From Asterella californica (Eukaryota > Streptophyta > Marchantiopsida > Marchantiales > Aytoniaceae): DNA of 64,000 bases. The position numbers were made by a program, and so were the translations under genes. Where the stretch lies: the NCBI GenBank assembly GCA_036924285.1, contig JAYKYS010000002.1:47817501-47881500 (forward strand), read 5' to 3'. Shown here piece by piece: positions 44,047 to 56,100 of the stretch; the first letter of the stretch is position 1, and each line of letters opens with the position of its first letter. The notes under the pieces were generated by a model. The model saw nothing but the letters and a program-made list of their open reading frames with translations. It was not told the DNA's origin and searched no databases.

Positions 44047-47000
44047 TGCATGCGGAGACTTAGGCCAGGGTTTAAGAAATATATCAGTCCCTCGTCTCTA
44101 GATGTGTAAGACGTAACCACACACGCAACATAGACTCTCATCCATGAGACCAAGACGCTAAGATAGAAAACATGAGCTAGGAGGATTTGATCCAAGGACC
44201 TCTTCTTCTTAGGTGCGCATCACTTTCATTGAGGTGGTTCATGTTTCCGTTTAATACAGTAAAAAAACTTGTACACATACTTATAGAACTCGCTTTGCTA
44301 GCTTTTCAACTTCCACTATACACCTCTGTTTCTAGTGACAAAAGAACCAAAACTATACTACTCAAGAACACCTACGCGATGGTGTCATCGGATAATGAAT
44401 CGAGTCATCAGAAAAAATTGATAAAGTTTCCTCTTTTGTCACTTTCTTAATCTACAAATGATGCAAACATCTACTTATATCTTTATTTCGCATAAATGAA
44501 AATATGTGTCTCGTACTTACGTGCTCTGATCAAGAAGAGCTTCCGTCTGGTACTTTCGTGGCTTCTTAGTCATTCTTTGGAATATAAGCTAGGAGACAGC
44601 TTGTCTAGCTTGGCCCTAGCTTATAATCTGCCTAGCTTTAACAAGCTCATGGGCAGATTCTTTTACAACTACGTACCCAGTTGAAGAAAACTTCTTTTTG
44701 CTACCAACTTTCACTGTACACACCCTTATGCAACAAGACATCGATGATATCAGCCGTCAACATAAAAGTAACTCAAGGAGACTCCAGACGAAAGCTCATA
44801 ACAATAAACATGACCTTATAAGTCGAGGCATAGTTCTCGAATTAGACTCTTCGCTGATCACAAGCTAAGGACTGGAGTATCTATCTAAGAGATTTCTTCA
44901 GTATACTTAAGCACTCAGACCACCATGCAGGACCAGCATCCCATTCCTAATCTTCTTCCACATGCTACTATATTGATCCAATATTATTCAGCATAAGCAT
45001 TCCCACAACTAAATACCTCCATTCTGGAGATTGTAAAACACCTAGTATGATGGAAGTCGAGCTATTTGGTTGTCCTCCTTTTGTTGCACGCAAGGAAGAG
45101 ACGACAATTCTTACCGAATGTATGTGATTGAAGTGTTTTGTTTTGTCTCAATGGGTCTCAATGTCTTTTTGGTTGAGGTCTCTATGTGATGCGTTTGGCA
45201 GTCAGTTTAAAGACTCTCTGAGACTGTGGTTTCTATTATTTTCAGTTCATCACAGCTCTTCATATTGACTTCATTACAACTTCTAGTTTTTCTCCTCTCT
45301 TCACTAGCTCTGAGTCTTATAACATGATTATAGTGAGGAACGTTCTGCTTGGGTGCATGTGCTGAATTTGATCCTGACAAAGCAAGAACGTTCACAAAAC
45401 CATCATTGTAATACTATGCTATAGCTGGGTACACCATGTTAAGTCTTATGCAAGTTGAATGTGGGTAGTATATTTTGGTGTGATCTCTCAATGCATGAGT
45501 TTATACGTTCAGGTCCGAGGTGGTACTAGTCCTTTTTGGATACTTATCTTATCCACCTATTTGTGAAGACACTCAAGCGTGTAATGAGAAGAGTTACTAC
45601 CTCATCTTCTCCAAATAATCGGCGACCTTCGGAATCTCCATGTGTTTCATTGGAATCAATGGTCTCTTTACTATATGTCCTTATGTTCCTTAAGAAAAAA
45701 TGACAAACTCATAGTCCATAAAAGACACCTCACTGTACATGTCATCATGCATGCAATGAACACATTTTGTCTCTCATTTAACATTTAACAGCCAATTCAC
45801 GACTTTACCTTAGATTCAGTTTGAGTTGCTAACAGTCCAGCGCTTTCGGTTTAGTCCCCTCAAGAGGGATTTGATTTACGTCTTGGTTTTATGATTCTCG
45901 TGGTGGAAGAAATGATAGGTGTTACTGTGATGGGTGGGTGTTATGATTCTTTTACTGAGAATCTTTAACGGAAATGGTGACTCCGCCTCTATATCAGAAG
46001 TCATTGTCCGCTTGACGACAAAATATTTCCACCTACATTCCTGCTTTTTGTCGTCTTTTTTTCTCAACACAATCGACAATTAGTTATGTAAATGCATAGC
46101 AATAACCTTGTCCGCCTCTATATGGCGGAGGTAATTATGCAGAGGTTTAACTTATTACTTGACACTTCTTAGCAGAAGGACTAAATACTAAACCCTTCAA
46201 ATAAAATAGTTTGTTGACTCGTCATAATATCACTCATATAGTTTATGTGATGGGTTTACAAACAATTTACTTATGGATTCTCTTCGTAGCTCTCATTGGA
46301 ATGTAACATATAACGATTAGATTATGTTTTGATTTGTCACGCTACTTAGTCCACAATTTAGTTGTATACTTACATAATTCTCAGCAACATTTATCCTAAT
46401 AACGTGTTTTCAGAAATAAACTCACATATATATTTAAGTTATCACAGTATTTCGGATTAACCTTCAAAATGAGCATGAATATGGGAGTCTCCGGCCAACC
46501 AATGGCTTAGTTACATTTACCTTCCTACACTATCGCAATTCTTACCCTTGTGTGTTTTCTTCTCTCATGCGAGAACTTCATGTTGCATGCATATGTAACT
46601 TCCTTCATTATTATCACCTCTTGAAATTAAACCTTAATTAAAATATATTTTGAGAAGACAAGAAGCCGTTCTTATGGCTTCTGGAGCGCGCTTGCACTTA
46701 CATATTTTAGGTTTTATCCAGAAGTCTCGACATGCACTTCACACTAACATATAACATTCATGTTATAAATATAGTTCAGTTTAAAAGTTACTTTATATTT
46801 ATTAGTTAACATTTACAGAGTTACCATTAACACCTCATAAACAGCCTATATCTAAGATTGATAACAAATCTAGACTTCTCTAGTTACATTGTCTGGCCCC
46901 GACTGCACTGTTTGGTCCAATTGACGTTTTAGATTTGTCTCCTCTTCCCTCGCTTGTCTTTTTCTTCGTTCAAGACGGAAATGCATGTTGTATACATATT

Positions 47001-47343
47001 TTGCCAAAGTAATGTGAGAGATCTAACTTGCACCATCAAGAAAATTTAATGGATAAGATCAAACTTATAACAAATCACATAACTAAATCTTATCAATTTG
47101 AAACGAAACATGTGAATTTTATTTTGTGAATATGTTGGAACCAAATTTGATATAAACAACTCTTTAGAAGTGAGAAGCAAATAAATTTGCTCTGGAAGCA
47201 ATTTCACATGGTCTGGCTCATCCTGGCACCATAGAAGTGCTCCAGACTCACAAAGTGTATTCAATGGAGTTTACTCCTTTTAACAACAAGTTACATAAAT
47301 AAGAATAGGAAGCACAAAGTGACTATGAATAACATTGATTTCC
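44047..47343. other. AT-rich, no supported gene
   Basis: Open frames here are short, lack recognisable motifs and overlap on both strands. A nested inverted repeat at 44583-44624 (ATAAGCTAGG and CCTAGCTTAT arms) is the only structure noted. Confidence 0.4.
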
Positions 47344-47388
47344 CCGTGGGAATATTGCTGCAAGAACTGCGATAAACACATCCTCCAT
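47344..47388 (-). pseudogene. N-terminal fragment of a PMP3/RCI2 plasma-membrane proteolipid gene
   Basis: From an ATG at 47388 the minus strand reads MEDVFIAVLAAIFP, which is the highly conserved start of the plant PMP3/RCI2 family (small stress-induced membrane proteins of about 55 residues with two membrane spans). After the Pro the frame leaves the family sequence and stops within seven codons. No second exon (the LPGIIYA-type half) is found in the next 500 bp. This is a truncated gene fragment, probably copied here, not a working gene. Confidence 0.55.
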
Positions 47389-48697
47389 CTTGAGCTACAC
47401 CTTCAGAAATGCTTGACAATGTTTGAAATCCCATCAAATCTCGTGGTTCTTGCATGTGTAGGACCTGGATATGAAACTTAACTCGCATGATTTAGTGAGA
47501 AGTAATCTGCAAAATGAGTCCATAATAAAACAACTTTAAACAAGTAGTATTTATTCTCATCCAATTTCTGGGATTATCTTGAAGCGTGATACCGAACTTC
47601 CACAAAAACATTAGGTTTGAACCGCTTTTTAAGTCATGATCGAGTTTGAGTATAAAAGCATGAAATTGAATATTCATTTTTTCTTCTTAGTTACTTTGAG
47701 TCTGAAGAAAAGATTCTCCTTTGCTCCAAAAAATCTTAAAATTTACATCTTGACATTTCTCTGACATTTTTCACTCGATACTCAGTAGTTTGTAACCAGA
47801 TGAATCATAGCTTGTAAAGCTTGTGAATAACTTTAAGTTGATTTCTTAATTTTGCAAATTCTAAATTAAGATGAAGACATTGTTATCAAAATCATTTTCT
47901 GTATAACGGTTAAAATTCTCAATACTCCGAAAGCAAACCCACAAAATAAAGTCTTATAGGAAGGGGGCACTTGTAATCCTACTTTTGCTTTAAATCTATA
48001 TTATAACCCGCAATATTTGGCATGGTGTGTACGCAAAGTTGCTGAGATGTTCCCATGAATATACACTTCAGTTCCCACCCATCCTATCGAAGATAGAAAG
48101 AATATCACCAAACAAAGGTTAATGTTCTTTTTCCTGTTGGTGTTTCATATGTCACAAAACAGACTCACAAAACGTTATTGTTCATGCGGAGGGGTTAATG
48201 TACCATGTCAATGTTTAATTTCTTATCCAATGAAGAGTTGTTAAACATAAGCTATTTGTCAAGTATAAATTTCCATTCTTCGAGTTAAACATAGACTTAT
48301 GATCTAACGGAAACTAATTGACTCGTGCCATTTGCTTCATTTACAATAAATAAATAAATATGTATGTATATATGCCTCCACCAAAACATACAACTCTGCT
48401 TGTAGAAAGAATGAAACATGATTTTAACTAAGTTCATTTATATCCAAATCTTTATACCAAGAAGCGTGAGGGTGAAAATAAACTATCATGCATACCTCTT
48501 TATGTTTCTAATAGTGAGATGAATATGTTTATTTGATTCTCATTCAAAATTCGATTATACACGAACTAAATTTAAAAAAAATAATATTTATACTTTACTT
48601 TGAAAACCACTAGTGACAGAACTACAACGAGAGCTAACATACAAGGGACGAGGGAAAGTAAGTATCAAAATTTGTTATAGATAACAAAGTAAAATGG
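47389..48697. other. AT-rich, no supported gene
   Basis: Nothing structured or coding is recognised. A short TAAATAAATA / TATGTATATA tract lies near 48346-48372. Confidence 0.4.
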
Positions 48698-48736
48698 ATA
48701 CAACCACTTCATTCCGCAACAATGAAGTGGTTGTAT
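48698..48736. repeat. Perfect hairpin, 16-bp arms
   Basis: ATACAACCACTTCATT (48698-48713) and AATGAAGTGGTTGTAT (48721-48736) pair perfectly across a 7-nt loop. The following coding-like frame starts at the ATG inside the right arm (48722). Confidence 0.9.
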
Positions 48737-48961
48737 TATTACAATGATATTCTGAAGATGGTGAGGGAACATATCGACTCGTCATACCAAAGAATTTATC
48801 TTTTTTGTGCTTCGGACATAAACAATAATATCTTTGAATTTTGTGATATCTCTTCTTGGAGAGAGCGACCAGTGTTCTTGGGAGAGGAGAAACCCTCTAA
48901 ATGTGATGCAACACATGAATACAAGTACATTTTGGAGCTAAATGGATCATTGCTAGAGTGA
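48722..48961 (+). CDS. Coding-like exon or fragment, family unknown
   Basis: A 79-codon frame in AT-rich DNA with protein-like composition (YQRIYLFCASDINNNIFEF, SWRERPVFLGEEKPSKC, EYKYILELNGSLLE). The spacing of W-x-E/K-R, Lys-Cys and H-x-YKY-x-x-x-L-x-G faintly resembles GT90 (rumi/CAP10-like) O-glycosyltransferases, but the match is too weak to name. The ATG lies in a hairpin arm, so the true start may be elsewhere. It could be a relic exon. Confidence 0.25.
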   Translation: MKWLYYYNDILKMVREHIDSSYQRIYLFCASDINNNIFEFCDISSWRERPVFLGEEKPSKCDATHEYKYILELNGSLLE

Positions 48962-51280
48962 GTTGCTTGTAATCTTCTTCCATGCCAAATTCTCTACCAA
49001 ATTGTACATATGTTTTCTGAAGTCACATAGCCGTAAAAATGTGGAAACACTCATAAAACTATTAACACCCAAGTCTTTACGAATCTTGAGAATCCAATGA
49101 CCCGAATTCAAGACAGATTTTTCATTGAGAATACCGTCATATTATGAGGAATAAAAGTTATAACATTTTCTTAATATTATTTCCCCCGGGCTGGAGTTAT
49201 GACTTCGGCTAAACCTCCATAGCCACATTTTGCTAGTTTTTTGCCCGTTTTGGTGATGAGTTGTTTCAAAGGGGATGTGAAGAGTGAAATTATTGATTCT
49301 AACTATCCAAGAGAGAAATTGAATAATGAAAAAATGATTTTGTTAGTTCAGAATCACATCTATGAATTCCCCCGATCTTACACAGAGTTGTCCGTTATTA
49401 TTATTATCATGGCTTTTCTGCTCTCGGACGTCCAGGAATCCTGTTGCTTAACTTTGACTCCCCTAATTTCACATAAATCTAGCTCTAACTCTGACGATCG
49501 ACAGTTTCCTTGTAGAGAGCTATGTATACTAGGATATTCCTCTCCTTAGTCCGCTATATGAACGGTGAATGTCTGAATGTTAGATTCCTCGCCATCATCG
49601 ACTCCTTCTCTCTGATCTACGAGATTAGGATTTCAGACCGCTTAGATAATTACCACGGAACCGGAAATTATCTTAAATAGAGAGATTGGATTGAGATTAA
49701 ACCACCACAAGTCGCATGTGTACCTGTAAGTCCAAACCTAGGTTTACATTTTCATGCATAGACTAACCACTTTACTTTTAAGTTGATGACTATACAAAAA
49801 GAAAACAAGACGAAAAAGACCAAGATAACTCTTCAGTCTATATCTTTGTCATGATAGTGATACCAATTTTAAGACAACCTTTACATCTACTTAGCAACAA
49901 GCAAATGAAGTTTAGACAACTATAAACCTTTACAGTCACTATATACTGAGCTATTGTACAAGTGTTGCGCGAGCTTGCACTCTCATACATCTAATTTTTG
50001 TTGCTTATTAAACGGAACCTTACCTTGTTTTCATTACGGGACATTAAGGCAAATGTTCGATAGAAAATCGCTACAACATCTATATGTAACCCTTTTTACT
50101 TCATCAATTGCGGAGTTGTGCAACAAACCAAAGGCTTCCCACATACATGGTACTATTAAAGGGATGTAGTCCCCCATCTCTATGTATAAAGACCTATGTT
50201 TTTTTCCCGAAAGGATAAACTTGTTATAGAAACATTGTTGTGTATGTGGATGTAACAAAACCAAGTTCCTACTCCAAGTGAAAATATTTTGAACTTAAAC
50301 CTCTTATTTCCAGAAAGTTGAGCTATCAAACTAATATAATCACACACACATCCAGAAGGAAACTGCGGAAATGAGTTATTATATTCTCTTATTTTACTTT
50401 CTCACTCTAGTGTTAACAAAACTACATATCTTTTCCAAGAGAAATCGTTGTTGATGATTGAAGGCCATAGACCGTACTACACACTGGAACTTAGTCGTTA
50501 GTGCCATCAAATCCTCAGTCCAAACTCTCTTCCAATTTTTGCACGTTTGACTAAAATGCAAATCTTATACAACTTTAGATTGTAGACATTAATTTAGAAA
50601 CTCTCCACTATAAAGTTTCGGTCCAACTTGCATTAGGTGTAACCTCAAGCCTAACTTGTATATGGCATATCTGGATTAACCGCAAGCCCAGTTTGCACAA
50701 GGTACAACTTAATCTCAAGGATTAGCTTACTTAACAACTTGGGGTTAGCTTACCGAAGATGCAACACTCATCTCATTAGCACCAAGTCACACTTCGCATT
50801 CAGAAACACCTCTCAACACGACACTGGTAGTGGAAGTGAGTACATCACCTGGGAGGAAGAGCTCTCTTGCACAACCCATGTGTCTCGTAATAGCAAACAA
50901 ACTAGTTTACTTTTCAATATAACATCTAAGATGTCTAAGATTTCTGAAAGCACTTAGAGGAAGTAGAGAGACTATGAGATAAAATCGGTCGTGACATCTA
51001 ACGGGCACGCGACGGATTAAGGCATTTATTATTGAATGAGTCCGTAATAGTTATATTATTTTCATTTATTCAACTACAAATGATACTAATATATAGTGAA
51101 AATTATATACTAAATTAATTAAAAAATTCAGAATATATAATATAAAATGTTAGGTAGACCTGGAGATGCGATAAGATATTGACATGGCCCATAAGGGAAA
51201 GCAATGTGGATGCATTTTTGACAGTTAAACTGCAGGAGGTTACAAAAGGAAAAAAACTAAATAATTAATGAAGTATTCAG
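48962..51280. other. AT-rich, no supported gene
   Basis: Short frames on both strands without recognisable motifs. A block near 49630-49690 (CCGGAAATTATC followed by GAGATT) is similar to 59577-59620, so both probably belong to the same dispersed repeat family. Confidence 0.4.
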
Positions 51281-51322
51281 TTTATTATCTAACCCTTTCC
51301 GACGAAAAGGTTAGATAATAAA
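51281..51322. repeat. Stem-loop, 14-bp stem and 14-nt loop (copy 1)
   Basis: TTTATTATCTAACC at 51281-51294 pairs perfectly with GGTTAGATAATAAA at 51309-51322. The loop starts CTTTC. A related stem-loop with the same dimensions is at 59242-59283. A second small hairpin (GGAGGAATATTCGTCTCCTCC) follows at about 51335. Confidence 0.9.
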
Positions 51323-51579
51323 TTAAACATAGAGGAGGAATATTCGTCTCCTCCATCAGAAGATGGCGGATGTGAATATACCAGGAAGTTAGATAAAAAG
51401 TAATCACTTTTATTTTGTTTTAATTACTAGAAATCCTCTGATCACGTCATAATCAATGAAATTCCCTAGGGTATAAGCAATTCCAAAAGAAAGGAAAATA
51501 AAAAGAAAAAATAGGAAAAGCAATCCCCACAACAATTTATAAGTTGGACTCTCCTTTCTTGGGGAATGCAAGAAACGAA

Positions 51580-52330
51580 AAGGGAAACATGATGTGAAGT
51601 TTATGAACGCGACCATGCCCAAGAAGCCCTTCGGACCGTTCCCCGCTCGCAAAGCTGATAGGCATACAGCCAGAAGCAGACTGGCATCTGCTTCCTTGCC
51701 AAGTGGATGAGAGGGAAGTGTAGAGTCACTGTAGACGCCAACGACGCAGAATGGTCCTGCTACATTTGAAACTTTGGGCACTTGAGCCAAAAAAACCGAG
51801 CCGCACTGCCTGGAGCAGGGGACCCTCCTGAACGCCTTCCGTAACCGTCCGTCCACAGTCGGTTTTTCTATAACCGGGCGCCGTGCTGCGAGCTCGCCGT
51901 TCGCTGTGAATCTTGGAAAAGACAAAAGCCATGCAGCAGTTCGTGATAAGAAGTAAGTATGTATAGATCAGATAAACCTAGTTGCGATAGTGTTTGTTCA
52001 GAAGCTCATCTGCCGGATCTTGTTCCTGCCGGTTGTGACTCACATAAGTCCGATGCCGGGCTACCGGAACAGGCTGCCGGAGCCCGTTCCGCACGGATTG
52101 ATGTCACTGCTCATGAGCCTTGAGGCCAGCAGACACATCTACGGTAGTCCCCGTAATGTCCCGATGAAGACGTTACAAAAAAGTGACGGGCAACGCGCCA
52201 AGATAAGTTTGAATTCACCCGTCAAGACGTCATTCATCCCTTCCTTGTTTCTCTGTCTTGGGTGGGACGTCTCTGCAGGGGTCTGCGAAATGATGCTTTC
52301 TCGCACCACAATTCCGTTTCGTCGATGATA
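51580..52330. other. GC-richer island of unknown origin
   Basis: Base composition rises sharply between AT-rich flanks, and open frames of 100-170 codons exist on both strands (51410-51925 minus, 51990-52328 plus). No family is recognised. The minus frame ends in a hydrophobic, Phe-rich stretch. The texture is like organellar intergenic DNA or a captured fragment, which I cannot confirm. Confidence 0.3.
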
Positions 52331-52396
52331 CTTCCTCTCCTTCATCTGTGGAATTTTAATCTATTCTTTTCCAGAGCGTGTCGTTTGCTCTTCTAA

Positions 52397-52880
52397 GCAA
52401 AACCGCAAGAAGGCTGCTGAACATTCACTTGTGCTAGAAGAGAGTTGCGGGCAGCTATGAAGATTGAAGGGTAACAGATGCGGGGAATGATACGCTTGGG
52501 TTTTACGTTGATGACACTCAGAAGAGAGTCTTTGCAGGACTCCAGCTGTATGTCGGGGTCTTTTTCTTCGGTTATTTTTGGTCTCTTTGGCATATGAGGT
52601 TCTGAAGGTTCTTCTTTGTTGAGACTGGTCTCACATCTCAGCAAAGCGTGAGAAGGACGCTGGACATTTAATAGTTCGTTCAAGAAAGCTCGGTCAGCTT
52701 CTCAAGATTATAAGGTGACTGATGTGAGGAACCATGCAGTTGGGTAAGATATCGATGACAGGTTTTTAGAGGAATCATTGAGAAGGGCGGAGGACGTATG
52801 GTGGGAGTGTTGGGCAGATTCATTAGAGGAAAGCAGTCACGGCTTCGCTTCTTTCGGGGCAGAATGGCGTGAGACAGGAG
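52397..52880. repeat. Diverged 244-bp tandem duplication upstream of CAP-H2
   Basis: The sequence from 52397 (GCAAAACCGCAAGAAGG) is similar along at least 140 bp to that from 52641 (GCAAAGCGTGAGAAGG), at roughly 65-70 per cent by eye, so the offset is 244 bp. Minus-strand open frames at 52393-52683 and 52680-53003 cross both copies, but they are offset in frame and have no recognisable domain. The block ends about 240 bp before the CAP-H2 start and may include promoter elements. Confidence 0.6.
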
Positions 52881-53119
52881 TTCGCCAGAGAAAGAAACTG
52901 AACTGAGTGCCAGTAGTGGCAGGTGGAGCTTTCTGGAGGAGCGGCGAGTTTCACGTAGTATACAATGGGAAACATTCTCGTAAGGAATTTGTGCTGCGTT
53001 CAATGGTCACAGAAGTTATCTGTACGACGAGGAGCAGGGAAGTCGAGGATGGGTTGAGGATGGTCATACTATCACGAACATAAATCGGACAGGTAGGAAG
53101 TGCATTTAACAGACGAAGG

Positions 53120-56100
53120 ATGGCCGGGGACTACCGTGAGGATGGATTGGGACGTGAAACGCGGTTCACAAGCTTGTTACATCCGAACAGAGATTTAGCT
53201 ATTAACTGGACCGTAGATGTGGAGAAACAGCTTGAGGCATACTTGAGTGAACTTGCTTCCACAGGCATCTTCGACGATGGTCAATGTGCCCTCAACTTTG
53301 CCGAAGGTTTGCAAACACTCTGACCTACCTATTTGGGACGCGTCTTCAGTTTCTTAATGCTAAGACCATTGCAAGAACGGAAGAGTGAGCGTACAGTAAG
53401 CCTTATAAGCCGGATATCGCAATAGTCTACTCACCAAAACTAAATAGACTCAGTGAAAACCATGTGACACTTGACTTTGGCTCGAGCTTCCAGTTTGAGG
53501 TTGCCAACTTTGTAAGCAACATCTGGTCCCAAGTGTTTAAACTGTACTGCGCCATTTGTTTGCTAGTTGTATGCTTTTAGAGATTCATCGAGAAAGTGAG
53601 AGCAATATGTGGAATGCGGGGGGAGCTCCACTTTTGCTGCCATGAGTAGATGTAAACTAGTGATTTTAAGTACTGTGTATATTCTTATGTGTTGAGTGAA
53701 TCCCAAGGCTGTAAGGTAAACATTCGTCATGCCTGCTGTTTCGAAGAATAAATTTTTCCTGTCGAAGTGTTATTCTCACACGGGAGCATTGTCGCAGCGG
53801 CATTACTGTTACAGGGCTCTATTCAAGTCTACAGCAGAAAGGTCGAGTACCTTTATGCCTTGGTGTTGCAAGCTCTCAACTTCCTCGGCCAGAAGAAGTA
53901 AGCTTTTAATGCGTTCGCTTCATAATATGAAATCTAGCTGGTTCAGTGAATTGATCGGGTCAAATACCCTTCTTGTTTTGCAATAATTACAACAAATCTT
54001 GACCACAGGCAAGGAGAAGGTGGCACCTCGGCTTCACAAGATGATGATAATAACGCGGAAATTCGCGAGGAGAAAGAAGAAGAGTTTCTCAATTTGGATG
54101 ATGTTCACGGTGGGCAACTCTTTAATTTCTGATTGGACTTCTAACTGTGCTGTCAAGTACGAAAGTTACGGACTGTTTGGTATGACGAGATTGCTGGATT
54201 CGGACCGTTCCGGAATCCAGGGCCCGCATTGCATTAGTTCCTTCTATGGGTTTTGAAATTTTGTTGGGACCTGACCTGTGGACAGGGAACCCGTATAAGC
54301 TCTTTCGAACCTTGGATTAGTCCGTGCTTGTTGAAGGCTCTTTTGTTTGATTTTGTGTTTTCTACAGAAGAAACGAACATTGACATTCTCGATGAGGAGG
54401 GAGTTCCCACGGTAAACTCTACTGTCAAGATACCAGCTTGTCTATTAGCTGCAGAAGCTGAACCAGCCGACTTGTTTGGAGAAGCAGGAGAGCTGGCAAC
54501 CTACGAGGTTGGTTCTCCCTAGTTTTCTCCTTAAGTTGGCGTTGTTTATCACCTTAGCAAAATTAGCAGCAGGAAGTTGTCTCTGTTGACCACATAGCTG
54601 GAGCTACTTCTAATTTATACGAACTCGCAGATAGCTACCAGTATTATGCACAGGACGTTCCTGCTCCTGGACCCGTGTGACGCGGAGACGGTTGACAGGT
54701 ATCTAGATAGTGATGCTTATGGAGCCGAGAAGGGAGTAATCCCGCCAACTCCAGGGAGTGCAAGGCAGATGAAAACACCAAGAACCCAGCGGGCAACTCC
54801 TCATGAAAGAACAGGATCGGCTCAGAAAAGGGCAAACTCCGAAACGCCGTTTGGGAATGTTAGTGAGGGTGGATGTGCGTTTGACTCTGAGCCCGATTGG
54901 CATGGCGACCATGGAGGGATGAATTGGGAGAACCAGAATATTGGTGAGAGGAATGGAGATGAGGATTCCAGAAACACAGCCACAGGAGAAGGTCATGAGG
55001 CCAACTTGGACGCAGAGAAGGATGATTACGTTGACCCTTGGGCTCCTTTGAATCCTCACGAATCCGGGACTCTTCTTATAAAACCGTACAAAAAAGGTAA
55101 GATTTGCTATGTAATAAAGCTTCTTACGTATGAATATATGTAATAGAGCTTCTTAGGTTGTAGAAATCTTATGGAAGAAATAATACTGTGATCTTATGGA
55201 TTAACTCTGAAGCATGTTTTCTTACCTTGTAATGCGCTCTGGATATGAGCATAGATTGCTAACCTTGTTAAGCCTGTCAGGGCCAACTCAAAGAAAGAAG
55301 CCGCGGCTGAAGAAACGACGGAATATGCCTCCGCCCGTAGCGACCCGAACCGGGGTTTGTTTTCCAGAATTTCTCAAGGCATTACAAGTCAGAGAACGAC
55401 TAGAAAAGGCTGAGAGACGCCGTCATGTACCTGAGGACGTTCCGTCGTTGGAGATTGTAAGTACTAACGTGATTGTCTTGCAAAGGCATGGGTAGAATAG
55501 CTCGATCTTGTTTTATTAAGGGATTAATTTGACGTATGCTTGAGGTGGAGTACGTTTGCTGGGATGAAGGCTCGATTATTGCGAGGAGATTGTTTGATAT
55601 TGGTATGGATATGGACGCAGCTCCGAGATTCCTTTCGAAATCCTGATTTAGGACTGCCGGCAGATGAGGCCGACGAACACGCTGAAGGTTTTGGAGGAGA
55701 ACCAGGAGATTTTGAAGTTGAAGAGAATGACGACTGGCCTGGACCTACGGTTGGAGCTCAAGAAAGCATTCACGATGATGGGTTGGATAAGATTCACATA
55801 CATGATCCTCTTGATCCACCCCAGGTACCATGCTAGTTGGTACACGAGTGAGGGGATCAACATCGAACTTTTGATCGTGACATTTATAGTGAATGTGCAG
55901 GGTGTCAGGACCATTTATCGGAATCTTATGTTATACTATTGAAATTATTGTCCTTCCTGCTTACTGTCCACAGTAATAAGTGCTCTGTAACTTATTACTC
56001 GTTTTCCTTGCTTCCGTGCAGCAGCCTGCTTCCAGGGGTCAAGAAAATCATAGTCCTTACATGGACATGCCATCCTTTGATGATGAGAGAGGAGTAGAAG

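Noticed and set aside
51410..51925. 171-codon minus-strand protein
   Set aside because: It shows no recognisable domain, overlaps a second frame on the same strand and lies in a composition island. Coding status is unsupported.
52393..53003. Two minus-strand genes upstream of CAP-H2
   Set aside because: The frames are mutually shifted, cross a tandem duplication and cover the probable CAP-H2 promoter. No motifs are seen.
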